Of a stretch of DNA of 64,000 bases, positions 1-13,625 are shown piece by piece. A program made the position numbers and the translations under genes. The notes below the pieces were generated by a model. That model saw nothing but the letters and a program-made list of their open reading frames with translations, did no database searches and was not told the DNA's origin. The stretch is from Amoebidium appalachense (taxonomy: Eukaryota > Ichthyosporea). The stretch's first letter is position 1. Each line of letters starts with the position of its first letter. The stretch is taken from assembly GCA_963693365.1 (NCBI GenBank), contig CAVNZM010000003.1, positions 13,268,001-13,332,000 of the forward strand, written 5' to 3'.

Positions 1-85
1 GTAGCAGACGTATATTGACACACAACACACAACACACACGTACACACACACACACACACACAACCCCCCACACACACACACGCAC

Positions 86-224
86 CATGGACCGTCTCGT
101 TGTCGCAGTAGTAGACATATGCTGCGTTGGGCGTCAGGTTCCACTCCGACTGGGCAGGGATGCCGGTGTACTCCTTGGTCTTGGGCAGAACATGGTTGAC
201 CTTGCAGTACTTCTCAGCCTGAAA

Positions 225-298
<74 letters not shown>

Positions 299-500
299 GA
301 AGTGTGAGAATGGAGAGAAACAAATGTAGGGATGACAGTGCGGGGTACGGAATTGTTTGGGGGGGGGGGGGGTTGAAAGGCATAAAAGAGCACGAAGTAA
401 AAATTCACGACGGACAAACACGGTGCGATGCAGAGCACACAAAAAGATTCTGTCTTCTGAGCAGAGCATATCCTCAGCGGGCCCGAGTCATCCAAGGAAA

Positions 501-539
<39 letters not shown>

Positions 540-1909
540 GTGGGTGTGGGTGTGAAAACCGACACGTACATACACGCAGAAAAACCTACCAGTCCCCATT
601 CCCACCTCCCTCCACCCACCCACAAACACCCACACACCCACACCCACACACACACAGGGTAGTGTTTCAGGAGACCAATCTAGGTAGTTGGAAATGTGAT
701 GATGGGTGTGTGTGTTTGGGGGGCGGGGGGGGGGGTTATTATGTGAATTGCAGGGGGGTTTATCATGTGAATTTCAGACCCACCTCCTCTGCGGCCTTCT
801 TGGACCAAACACCGGTGACAACGTAGTCCACGGTGCTCTCCTGGCCCTGCAACAAGGAAATTTCATCGGTCAGAATCATTGCACCCTACCTCCCCCCCCC
901 CCCTCAGCAAACCACCATCCCTCGCCCTCCCTGTTTCTCTCACTCCTTCGCTTTCTGCCCCCCTCTCCCCCTCTCCCCTTCCGTCCCCCCCCCCTCCCCC
1001 CACCACCACCACCATCCCTCACATCCACCCAATCATAGACACATGGCTTTTTTTTTTTTTTACCCTTCAAGGTTCTTCATCCCTCCCTCCCTCTTTCCTC
1101 CCCGCCTCCCCCTTCCCCCCCCCCCTGCAGATGTCCTCTTCCTCCTTCCTTCTAAGTTTGTGCCCCCTCTCCCCATCCCCCCTTCGTGAAAGACCCGAAA
1201 AACATCCTATTCTGACTTTGAAAACCAACGCCCCTAAACCGGGGGGAAGGGGGAGGGGGAGGGGGGAGGTCCCCACGCACCTTTGTGAAGTTAAGGGGGA
1301 TGGCAGCAAACTGAGTGGTGGCACCGCCCTGAAGGAAAAGAACCTCATAGGTGTCGGGGATGTTCCTGTAGATGAAGGAGATGAAGGGAAAATGGAGGGG
1401 GGGGGGGGGGGAGGGGTTAGAATGCGGGAAAACATGGTCTGTCTTGGTGAAAACAGGGCACCGGGGATAAGGGGGAGGGAATCCCTGTCCTCCCCCCTCC
1501 CAAAACCCTGTTCGTCCTTAGACGTGCGTGAAAGGTTTTGCTTTAGCCTGTCCATGGATTTTCGGTGTATCCAGGGTAAAAGTAAATGTGGTCTGCACAA
1601 CTTGTAGTTGTGTGGACAGTGTGTGTCTGTGTGTGTGCGTGCTTGTGAACTTTGGCATGTAACGTGATCTTTTTTAACTGGCCCTGAGAGGAAACAGGTG
1701 ATTGAGCGAGGGCAGAGGGAGGGGGGGGAATAAAGCAATAGTGATCGTTGAGTGTGTGGATAGTCGAGGCTACCGTTATGCAGGGAATAAGCTAAGCGCT
1801 AGTTCACGGGTGCAAGAAAGAAGGGGGGTTGCGGGCAGGGGAAGGTGTGTGGGTGTGTGTTGTGTGACGGTGGTGGCGGTTGTCACTAGTGGTGGTGGTG
1901 GTGGTGGTG

Positions 1910-1943
<34 letters not shown>

Positions 1944-2368
1944 GTTTGTGTATGTCTCTACGGAGGGGGGGGGGGGGGGGGATATAGGGAAGGGGCACGC
2001 ACAAGATAGCACGGAGGTTGTTCTCAGCTTCGGTGATAATCTTCTGGAAATAGGACGAGCGGTGGCTCATCTCCACAACGCTCATCCCTGTGTTACCCCA
2101 GTCCAGAAGCTCCTCTTGGGCCTGTTCCAAAAAACCGGTTAGGTGCTTGTTGGTTGTGTGTTTCGCTTCGGTTTATTGGCACAGTTCTGCGGCCGTCAAT
2201 TGCATTCCTTTTTAGTTTGCCAATCCGAGTGCAGGGATGTGACCTAACATGGGTCACTTATGAAAAATCAGCTTCGTAAGCAATGGTGGAAAATACCTTC
2301 TCCATAACCTCACGGGGGAGCTTGGCGGGGCCAGCGCCGAAGTTGATGACACGCTTAGTGGCAGTCAT
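86..2368 (-). CDS. PSAT1: phosphoserine aminotransferase, N-terminal part (runs off left edge)
   Basis: PLP enzyme of the second serine-synthesis step (3-phosphohydroxypyruvate plus glutamate to phosphoserine). Exons in transcription order: 2297-2368, 2003-2121, 1281-1365, 784-846, 86-218. Phases agree at every junction and all introns are GT-AG. The start is the ATG at 2366-2368, giving [18 protein letters not shown], the family N-terminus. Later exons give [10 protein letters not shown], then [19 protein letters not shown] (GGAT region binding cofactor phosphate), then [13 protein letters not shown] (Trp that stacks on PLP) and [12 protein letters not shown]. About 157 codons are visible. 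The PLP lysine lies in later exons outside the window, and the last visible exon ends in phase 1 at a GTGCGT donor. The gene is divergent from the dehydrogenase that makes its substrate. Identification is firm; completeness cannot be judged. Confidence 0.95.
219..293. repeat. A-run followed by G-run in PSAT intron
   Basis: A poly-A stretch passes directly into a poly-G stretch of more than 30 bases, immediately outside the 3' splice site of the exon at 86-218. On the sense (minus) strand this is C-run then T-run, so it extends the polypyrimidine tract. Confidence 0.8.
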
Positions 2369-4421
2369 TTTCAATGTTTTTTCGAAAGTTTCCTTCAAGC
2401 GGAGGGCTGAGGTGTGTGTGGTGTGTTGGGGGGGCGCATGACTCAAAAAACCAGTCAGCCTGGGGATTATTCTCAGAGCGCGGTAAAAAATATTTCCATT
2501 CCAATGTGTACGAGCCGTTGGTCAGGTAGACTTGTCACTGGTCTGTAGAGTAACTATTCTGTAGCAGATGACTTATATATTGTTTCATAACTGTTTTTAT
2601 TTGTGTCCAAATGTTTATTTGCTGGATTATAGACACTACTTCCGTGTTCCCCCATATGCCCCATTCCGAATCCATTCCTTTTGCACCCTTTCGCGCCGAT
2701 TTCGTTGAGCCGCAATAGCCTTTTGAGGAAACCAAAACAAAACAAATGTACCAAGGCCGGAAAGAAGCCAAAAACGAAATTAAACTAATTTGATTATTTT
2801 ATGACGGATAAAAAACAACTTTTACTAATATATTAGGATTCTTTCTTGTTTTTCCTCGGTGAAGGTTCGAGAACGAGTGAGTGATCGATAGCCCAGCGTC
2901 ACATGGTGGGTGGTAACAAAGACACCAATCAAAAATCGCCTCACCGGAACGACTTCCTATTGGCGTTTGTAGGCCAACCAAAACACTGAGCCAAATCCTC
3001 CTTTATCTCCACGTGACATTTTACCCCCTTTCGACATTCCTTCATAAACGGTGCAAAGCTTCCATACCCCGTAGACACATGGCACTTTGGCTTACTACGA
3101 TACATGTCAATAAATATAGCAGAATATATCAAGTCAAAAATGTTTATTTGCGGAATTAAGCTGCATTTACCCTTTCTGAGCAAAAGGTTGACATAGGGCT
3201 TTCCAAAGTTTCCGATTCCCAGCAAAGGCTTTTTTAGTCACCTTTCCTCCAATCATTCGACCGCTACCGCCAAATGACAAGAGCCACCCAAAGCGCCCAT
3301 GACATTTCAATTATAAACCCGGCAACAAAAGATGTAAATATTTTATGCTCTAAAATGGCCTATCGACTTGTTGTAATACATAGATTTCAATAGGGAGATT
3401 TCGCCGACAGCAAGATCAGTCACTGGGAAGAAACAAAAAAGGCGCGTTCACACGCTACCTCCGCACTCCGTCAAAGTTTTTCCTTCGTTGCGGATATGTA
3501 ATTTTTCCCGTCCCTTTTGACCCTATCGGATCCCTAAGGCTTCTCTTTTTTAATGATTTAGTGGATTGAACCATCTTCTTCTTTTCTTTCCAACCTAGCC
3601 TATCACCGTCACGCAGCATATCTCTGCGCAATTTGGACATCAGACTTTGCATGTTCACTGATCTCCAGGTCCTTTAAGAGATCCCGTTGCATAGTCCCTA
3701 CCATCTCCTCCTCTTCCCCCCTCCCCCCCCCCTCCCCCACCTCCACCCTCCGCCTCTCCCGGTACCTCCTGCCTAAGGATTCACACCTTTTAGGAATCCG
3801 ATGCTAACTGTAACGCCAGATCCTTGCACACAAATTTTAACACCGGATCACCGCCTGCAATGTACTCCCTGCTCTTCCCACGCACTACCACACCCCGCAA
3901 CCCGTTCCTTGTTACCAGTCCTCCCTTCTCGCCTCTGCTCACCTGCCGTTGCGCGCTGTTTTGAAATCCCCTCCCCCCCTCTGCCCCTCCTCACCGTCCC
4001 TGCCCTCCCCACATCCCAAAGGCCCTCTAAAGTTACCCCCTACATCATGAACTGCACGCGCGCGCACAGACACACACACACACACGTTCTTTTTTTTGAA
4101 TCAGATTTCGGTTTCCAACGCAGATGTTAGTATCACTTCTCATAATTTGATGTTGACTTGGATGGCTAACATTCTCCCCCCCGCCCTCACCCACCCACCC
4201 ACCCACCCACTGCTTTCCCCCCAGCCCCGCTTTGCTTCAAAACCCACCTCCCCCCCGGCCTGCACCTCATTCCCGCTCAAGCCTCTCCCCTTTGTTATCC
4301 CCATTCCTCCCCTCTTAGAGAACTCCTTTACTCCCCCCGGTCCCACGCTCCCCGCTCCCCCCTCCCCACCCCCCGTAAAGCCCTTTGTCACGCTTTTCCC
4401 CCATCCCCTGCCTCACCACCA

Positions 4422-4453
<32 letters not shown>

Positions 4454-4487
4454 ACAAACACATACCAATACACACACAGAAGCTATC
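2369..4487. promoter_or_regulatory. divergent intergenic region between PSAT and PGDH
   Basis: About 2.1 kb separates the start codons of two divergently transcribed serine-synthesis genes, so it must hold both promoters and 5' UTRs. I see no convincing TATA box or named operator. The middle (about 2500-3700) is AT-rich unique sequence with two loosely similar segments sharing AAATGTTTATTTGC (near 2610 and 3140). From about 3700 to 4487 it becomes C-rich and ends in (CA)n just before the PGDH ATG. Short ORFs here look like chance. Confidence 0.6.
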
Positions 4488-5720
4488 ATGATGGTGAACG
4501 CTAAGGCTCCCGAGCTCCCGGCCGTCGGCAGTCTCTCTGCCGCTGATGCCCCCTACCGCCGCCAGTCCAGCGTTAGCGAGATGCTGATCCAGCGGGTGCT
4601 CATCAGTGACCCCATTGACCCCGTGTGTGTCAAGATGTTGCTCGATGCAGGCATCCAGGTGGACTGCCGCGACAAAGTGCCCAAGGATGAGCTCATCAAG
4701 ATCATTCCTGTACGTGTCCTCCCCCTCCCCCCCTCCCCCGGGCACCCCGACCTCTTCTTATGTCAACAGATTTTATTCCCGTTTCGTTATCTCTAGCACC
4801 CACACGTGTACACCTGCACACGGGCAATCGTGAGATCCCCCTCCCTCCCCCCCCTCCCCCCCCCCCCCCCCCTTTTTTTCTTTTTTTTCTTTTTCCCTTC
4901 CCCTCTTCAAATCATGTCACATGCCACACCCAAATCAATCAATAAAACCATCCCCCCCACATCAGCCAGCCAATCCACCGCACACCCCTCAACCTGACAC
5001 ACACACACGCACACACATTATCCCCCAAAACAACACAGGGATAATATCGGTAACTAACACCCCCCCCCCCCCCCCCCCCCCTCTCCCCACCTCCCAGCCT
5101 CCCAGCCTCCCCCCCTCTTCCCATTTCCCACCCCTCCTCCCCACCTCTCACCCTTCCCCCCCCCCCCCCCCCCCCCACCTCTTCCACCCCTTCCTCTCTT
5201 CCACCCACAGAACTACGATGCCCTTATTGTCCGTTCAGGCACGACTGTGACAGCTGACATCATTGCAGCCTCCAAGCTCACGATCATTGGTCGGGCAGGC
5301 ACCGGTGTCGACAATATTGATGTCGAGGCTGCAACCCGCCACGGTGTCATTGTGCTCAAGTATGTTTGCCTCCCCCCCTCCCCCCTCCCCCCCCCCCCCC
5401 CCCCCCCCCCAGGAAAAACAAAACAAAACACCTACCGTCCCCATTTCTCTTTCCCCCCCCCTCCCCCCTCCCTCCCTTCCCTTCCCGTATCCTACCCCTT
5501 TCCTCATCTCCTCTCTTCTTCCTTCCGCCCGAATTGTGCTCAAGTATGTTTTTGCCCCCCTTCCCCCCCCCCCCCCCCTCCCTCTCCCCCGCCGCCGGCC
5601 CAGCCAAACGCCTTTCCCCCTTCCCCCTTCCCCCTTCCCCCGCCGGTTCTTTCGGCTTGTGTAGTGTGTGCTGTGGCCAATTGTTTTCGCTTGCCCTCCC
5701 CCCCCCCCCCCCCCCCCCAC

Positions 5721-5765
<45 letters not shown>

Positions 5766-6185
5766 CAATATCTCCACACCTCCATGCATGTGCTTTCCGG
5801 CCCACCTTGCCTTCTTTTTCTCCTTTGCCTTGGCACATAATACCCCCCCCCCCCCCCCCCCCCCCCACCACCGCCTACACCACAGCCAGCCCCTACCCCA
5901 ACCCCAACCCCCCCACCATTCCCCCCTGCTATCTTTTATTTTCTCTCTCTTCCCCAATCTCTTCCTCTGCGATGCTCCTTTTTCTCCATCTGCTTTTCTG
6001 TCACAATCTGGAACCTTCTGTTCAAGTACCAATGAGATTTTGCTCCCTATGTTACACATGAAATCTTCTTTTAATAGTACCCCCCCTCCTCCCTCCCCCC
6101 CCCTCACACACACACCACAAAGAAAGTAAACTTACAAATCTCTCTCTCTCTTTCTCCCCCCCTCCCCCCCCCGACGACACACACA

Positions 6186-6226
<41 letters not shown>

Positions 6227-7756
6227 CACCCCAGGTGGTAACACCATCTCTGCTGCCGAGCACACCTGCGCCATGCTGCAGACCCTCTGCCGGTACTCCC
6301 CCCGCCCCCCCCCCCTCCCCCCTCCCCCCGCCGCCGGTCCTCCCCGGCAACCTCTGCATTGGATGACTTGGTTCGCCTCCTTGAGGATTTGGTACCTCCA
6401 CATATGCCTGGGGGCACATACCGATGAGCAGAGACGTTTCATGGGAGCTTAGTTTTCGTAACCATGGTGTGCTTAGTGGTGTGGTGGTTTGTGAGGAGGT
6501 GTAGGGGGGGTTACATGGGGACGGAGTTGGATGCAGGTTTTTCTACGTACTATTTTCACGGCTTCTACCAACTGCTTGCACCTGCCTTGTTCCACCACTT
6601 GCACACCTCTTACCCCGTCATCTGCACTTTAATTTAACAAGCTACTGCTTACACATCACACACCCACTTCTTGCACACCACTTACCCACTGTTTGCACAT
6701 CACACACCCACCTCTTGCACACATCTCACCCACTGTGTGCACGCAGCAACATCCCTCAGACATACAGCTCTCTGATGGCCGGCAAGTGGGACCGTAAGGG
6801 AGGTATGGGCGTTGAGCTCAACTGCAAGACACTCGGCATTGTCGGTCTGGGCAGGATTGGTCGTGAGGTGGCAAAGAGGTTCCAGGCTTTCGGTGTCAAG
6901 GTGTGTGTGTGGGGGGAGGGGGGGGGGAAGGGGGAGGGTGGAGGGTGTGAGTGTGTGTGGGGGAGGGGGGGAAGGGGGAGGAGGGTGTTTGGGTGGGTGT
7001 GGGGGGGGGGAGGGGGGGGTGATGAGGGGATGTGTACGTGGTGTGTGTGTTGGTGTGTTCTGGGGGGGGGGGGGGGGGGTTTGGTGTGTTCTGGGGGGGG
7101 GGGTTGGTGTGTTCTGGGGGGGGGGGGGGTTGGTGTGTTCTGGGGGGGGGGGGGGGGGGATGGCGAGAAGGACTTGTCTACAGGTTTCCGGGGGGCTGCA
7201 GGTATTAGAATGGGTATGTATTGGGGCGGAGCTCAGGGGGAAGTGTGTGGGGGGGGTGGGGGGAGGGTAGAGGGGAAGGATGCGGAGGCTTTGGTTGTGA
7301 ACTGTGTAAGGGCAGATCCGTTGTTCAACCCCCCCCCCCCCCCCAAAAAAAAAAAAATACACACGCACACCACACACTCTTACACACCCCACACACTCAC
7401 ACACAACCACCACAACCGCACGTACTAATTAGCCAAAGCGAGCACGGGTTGTGAGGAGAGTGCTTCCCTTGGGGAGAGGGGGGGGGGGGGGGGGGGGACA
7501 GTAAGGTTTAGAGATATTAGTTTGTTCAAGTGCCCGAGTTTATGTATTTGTGACTGCCTTTACTTACACATCCCTCCTTGCGCCACCTTCCCCTGCTTCT
7601 CTCCCCACACAAATACACACGTACACACACACGTACATACACACACGCGTACACAGACCATCGGCTACGACCCCATCCTCCCCAAGGAGGTAGCTCTCAA
7701 ATTTGGTGTTGAGGCCATGGAGCTCGACCAGATGTGGCCCCAGTACGTTGCCTCCC

Positions 7757-7793
<37 letters not shown>

Positions 7794-9002
7794 CCAAAAA
7801 AAATAAGTAAATAAATAAATGAAAATGCAAACACAAACACACAAAAAAGGCGGAAAAACGAAAACCGTGCTCACGTATACAGACCCCCCTCCCCCCCCCA
7901 AACCGGTGACATTCATTCATATGCATGCATACACACTTGCTTGAACACACATCAAGTTGAAAAAGGACACCCATACGCACACGTATCTGCACTTACTTGC
8001 ACATACACAAACACACACATCTACCCCCGTACATGCACGTTGCAAAGGTGCACACCTATACGTACACGTACACGCGCACTTACACGTACAGGTGCACACA
8101 CGTACACGTACACGTACAGGTGCACGTGTACCCAGACAACCTATACAAACACACACACAAACTCACACACACCAACCCACACACCTCTCTTAAAACATCA
8201 CATACTCACTTTACGCACTCTTATACAGGTGCGACTTCATTTCCCTTCACACCCCTCTAACTGAGCAGACACGTGATCTTCTCAACGACCAAACCATTGC
8301 AAAGTGCAAGAAGGGATTCCGCATTGTCAACTGTGCACGTGGTGGTATCATCAATGAGGAGGCATTGCTCAGGTGTGTGTGTACGTGTTTGTGTACGCGT
8401 GGTACATGCTGAATGTGTGTGTACGTCTGGGTGTGTGGGTGTGGGTGTTCAGGCATGTGTGGGTGGGTGGGTGTGCATGGACGTGTGTTTGTGGGTGGCT
8501 CTGTGTGGGTGTGTACTCAGTCCCCCCTCCCCCCCCCCCCCCCCCCAAAAAAAAAAAAAAAAAAAAAAAAAGGAATAAAGAATCCCGTACATGCCTTTTT
8601 CTTGCCATTTTCCCTAACTCATCGTCTCCTCACAAATGCACTTGTTCTCTCTTCAACCCCCCTTCCCTTTCTCCTCTCTGTCCCCCCCCCCCCCCCCCCC
8701 CCCCCCCCCTTCCCTTTCTCCTCTCTTCCCCCCCCCCCCCCCCCCCCCCCGCCCCCAAAAAGAGAGAGAGAGAGAGAGATCATAATAATCATAATGGCGT
8801 ATAACCTTAGCTCCTCCCAACAGGGCGCTTGAGAGTGGCCAGTGTGGCGGTGCCGCCCTTGATGTGTTCGAGGAGGAGCCCCCCACCAACCCCATCACCC
8901 TCAAACTGATCCAGCACAAGAACTGCATAGCTACCCCCCATCTGGGTGCTAGCACAGTCGAGGCTCAGGTGTGAAAATGTTTTGTTTACCCCCCTTCCCC
9001 CC

Positions 9003-9033
<31 letters not shown>

Positions 9034-11595
9034 ACACACCACCACCACCACCACCACCCTTACTGCCCACATACACACACCGCCTTTTTTTTCTCTGATC
9101 GTTATCTTCTCCCCCTTTTTCCTGGTCATTTTTGCACGATTGTGGGGTTTTGCTTGGGTTATCTATTTCCCCCCCCCCTTCCACTCCGACACTCACACAC
9201 ACACACACACACACACACACGGGCGGAATACTCCACGACTGCTGACGTGATGCATATCTATCCACCAGTGCAACTCTACCGACTGTGTGTGTGTGTTATC
9301 TTGTGTTGTCGATTTGGGTCATACAACCTTGTATAGTCGTCTAGGTTTTCTAGCAACCGATCTTACTCTAGCGGAATCATTCACACCTCCATTAAACAAC
9401 CATCAATAAACCCATTAAACCCGCCTATTTTATAAAACTTCAGAAACAGAGGTAGCCATCGAGATTGCCAACAGCATCATTAACCTCTTCGGGACGGCAC
9501 TATGGGGTGGTAAGAGCAAGAATAGTGTTTTGACGCCATGGGGCTGTGAGCCACATGGTGAAATCCGCCTCGATTTGATTGGTTCGACGTGCCAGTCAGC
9601 CAAATCCGATGTGACGCATGCCGCGCTCCAGATCATGATATTTGGCAAGCACTTTTGAAAAGAATAGGTGCATGGATGTTGAAACGTCAACACTGTGAAA
9701 AACATTCGCTTTCCCAGCATGCATATGTCAACCGTCAATTTCTTGATCATACTTGTTTGTTTTTGTGCGTTAAAAGTGCCACACGTCGGCCACTGCATGC
9801 TGTTTCTACGGCGCTCACAAAAGCAACAGCCGTTCTTATTGGCTCATACAGCATCACGGCTAGTATGGCCGACCAATGAAATCGAGGTACATTTTCGACA
9901 TGTGGCTCACAGCCAACACTATTCTTGCTCTTAACACCCCATAATTGATTTCGCCGGCAGCCGACCAGCTCTAAACAGCTCACATTATTTTTAAATATCG
10001 ACAGGTACATGTCTTACCCCACATACGTTTCTAAGTTGGTTTGGGGAAATTATCATGACTTCGTATACTTTTGTATCTTTTTCTGTGTAACAGGTTAAGG
10101 CCACATCGATCAAACAATGTCCAGGACTCTAGGATAGTTATCTAATGACAGAACAATGAATAAAACCCACTAAACCCGTCTGTTTTTTTTTAATTACAGA
10201 ACAAGGTTGCCGTTGAGATTGCCGACAGCATCATTAAGGCCACACGTGGTGGTCAGTTGGTCGGCGCAGTCAATGCTCCCTCCCTCACTAACGCTTTTGC
10301 CCCCGGTATGCCCCCCCCCCCCCCCCCCCCCCCCCCCGCCCTCTTTCTCTCCTCCCCCTCTTCCTCCCTCTTCCGCCCTTCTCCCCGGTCGTCTCTCCTT
10401 TCTCCCCCCCCCCCTTCCACTCCCCCTTGCCCCCCTATTCATTCCGTGTATTTTACTCTTTTATGACACACACACGCGTGCGCACAAAATCTCCCTCCCT
10501 CTCTCCCCCCCTCCCCCGTGGCATTTAAGTTGCTTACTCCGAGCATATTCTTGTGCATACCGTGTGTCCCCCCTCCCTGAGGATGGGCTCTGCTTATGAC
10601 GCATACTGTGCACATTTTTTGGCTGATGTTGCATACTTGAATGTTTGCCTTTGCATGTGTCCTGCACCATGCTTCTCGTCGTGTATGCGTACTTCGTATT
10701 GTGTTCCGCATTCAAACCCCCCCGCCCGCCCGCGCGCCCCAAACACACCCACACACAAACACACACACAAACCCACAAACAAACCCACACCCACACGCAC
10801 GCCCACCAAAGAACAACAAAACAATAACAACGGGACCATTCAGAAAAGAATAAAATAGAAAAGTCTGTTACGGGTGAGGGTCGGAGCTACATTTTTTCAT
10901 GTTTTCTCATTCTTTTTCTGTACACAGAGCTTCAACCGTGGGTTGTGCTTGCCACCAAAATGGGTGCCCTAGTGTCCCAGATTCTTGGCGGTGCTGCCTT
11001 CGACGGGCAGGCTGCTGAGTCCATCTCCAATATCTCTGTTATTGCACGAGGTATGTGTATCCCTCCTTTTTTTTTTTTTTTTATGCTCTTTTTTTTTTAT
11101 GGATATGTTTTAGATAAGGTAAAGCTCGCTTTTCCTTCACGATTTCTCTGGTGAAGGTTATATGCCATGTCTTCTTCTTCCAAGGCACAACCCGTAGGCG
11201 GGTCTTTATACGGGCTTTGTGCCTCATCCCTGCCGCCACAATTTCAAAACTACAATTGTCGCCCAAACATATGCAGAACAGACCCTGTTTTCGGTTTCCA
11301 TTTCTCCTTTCCCCGGCTTTTTTTCAGATCTTTTTTTCAAAGTTGATCAATTCTGTCATCTCCGTTTCCAGCCAACTTACCTACTTTCCGTAATAGGCAA
11401 CTGACCAAGTATCCTCCACATTAGCCTATTAGACCAACAAACACATTCCATAAATTGCAATCTAACCAAACACCTTCCATAATAGGCAATCTGATCAAGG
11501 GTGCCTCTTCCACCCTCTCTTCTGCCGTGCTCTGTGGTCTTCTCTCCCACCTCCGTGACACCCCCGTCAACCTGGTCAACGCTGTATGTAGCGCC

Positions 11596-11626
<31 letters not shown>

Positions 11627-11720
11627 AAAAAAAAAAAAAAACCTACAACAACAGCAACAAAAAAAAAAAAAGACGAGAGAGAAAGGAGGCCTGTTCAACT
11701 GTCTTTAGCCTACAGGTGTG

Positions 11721-11775
<55 letters not shown>

Positions 11776-11934
11776 AATACACTCGCACTTTGACATTTTC
11801 TCCCAATATAAGTTGAGATACACCCCGTTGAGCTAGTCTTGGAGGTATTCTCAAACTAGGCAGGGCATGTGACAATACATGCTCCACGAAGAGGGGGAGA
11901 GGGGGAGAGGGGATACTAATTGCTGACCTTGTTT

Positions 11935-11986
<52 letters not shown>

Positions 11987-12150
11987 AAACACACACACAC
12001 ATACACATACACATACACAAACACATACACTTTATATTTCAGACACACTTTGCCGAGGAGGCCGGTATCCGTGTGAGTGAGGATAGCTCAGAGGCCGACG
12101 ATCAGGCATACCAGAACGTCATTGCCATCAGAATCGACGGGTATGGATTC

Positions 12151-12190
<40 letters not shown>

Positions 12191-12638
12191 TTCCTTGAGC
12201 CCACCACCTTGGCCCCCCCCCCCCCCCCCCCCCCCCCTCCTTTTCCCTCCCTCGCTCACCGCACCACCACACTGAACAAACACCATCATAGACCCCCCTT
12301 CCCTCCGGGAGCACACTATCGTGGATCCCCCTCCCTTCCCCCTTCCTCCCTCCCCCCTCCCCCCAACCCACACCCTCCGTCACCCCATGCACACATACAC
12401 AACCATCACCGTCACCCCACACTGAATACACACGTGTGTATCATGCTGACCGTCTATCTACTACAACAAGATATCTCTCCCGTAGCCTATCTGCACCAGC
12501 TAAAAATAGCATATTACACCCACACATATCTCGCTGACTGTCTATCTACCCCATCAGTGCTGCTGGCAAGACCCACTGGTACGAGGGCACCGTCGTGGGC
12601 AAGGACTCCCCCCGCCTTGTGATGGTAAATCCCCCCTC

Positions 12639-12681
<43 letters not shown>

Positions 12682-12696
12682 ACACACACACACACT

Positions 12697-12727
<31 letters not shown>

Positions 12728-13279
12728 GTTCAGTGCACAACAAAAACTATTGACTTTCCCCTTGCCACCCCCTCCTACATGTTTGAACTTCTTTATCCGC
12801 TAATCCGCTCTTCACAGAGTGTACCACTTCCTCTTTCCCCCCCCCCCTCCCCCCCCCCCCCCAAAAAAAAAAAAAAAAAAAAACCTCCGGCGTTCCTTTT
12901 TATCTCCCTTCTGTTATTTCTCTTTCCATCTCCTTCCTCTTCTCCCCCCTCCCTGTTCCCCATGTATTGAACCCAACCCCCCCATCCCCCAACCTCCTAC
13001 CGCTCAGAACATCTCTTCCTATCCCCGTTCCCTTTTTCCTCATTTTCTTTCCCTCTTTCCTTCCACTCATCCTTGCCCTTTTTTTTCTCACCAACCAGGT
13101 TGACAGCTACCGCCTTGAAGCCCGTCCCGACGGTCACATGCTTCTGTATTCCAACGACGATAAACCCGGTATTCTTGGCCGTATTTCCACCCTGCTGGGC
13201 AGTGCATCCATCAATATCGGTGATTTCAACATGGGCAGAGACCCCGTGGAGGGCCGCGCTCTCAGGTTATACCCTACTC

Positions 13280-13327
<48 letters not shown>

Positions 13328-13581
13328 CCTTCTCCTGCTGCTGTGCTGATGATAGGTTTTGTAAGATTTGCATGCTGGCTGAGACCCCGACGCACGATTC
13401 TTATTGGAGATTCAGGCACACACACACACACACGGGCATACTGCACACTCAGGTGGCGCGCCCGCACACGCGCACACACACACACACACACACATGGGTA
13501 ATACCTAACTATGTAATACAATGCTTCGAAACATACGTTCTCCTCCCCCCCCCCCACCCACCCACCCACCCACCACCACCA

Positions 13582-13625
<44 letters not shown>

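Noticed and set aside
2863-2900. tRNA B-box-like GGTTCGAGAAC
   Set aside because: Lacks the final CC and any A box or cloverleaf; no other tRNA or rRNA signal was seen in the window.
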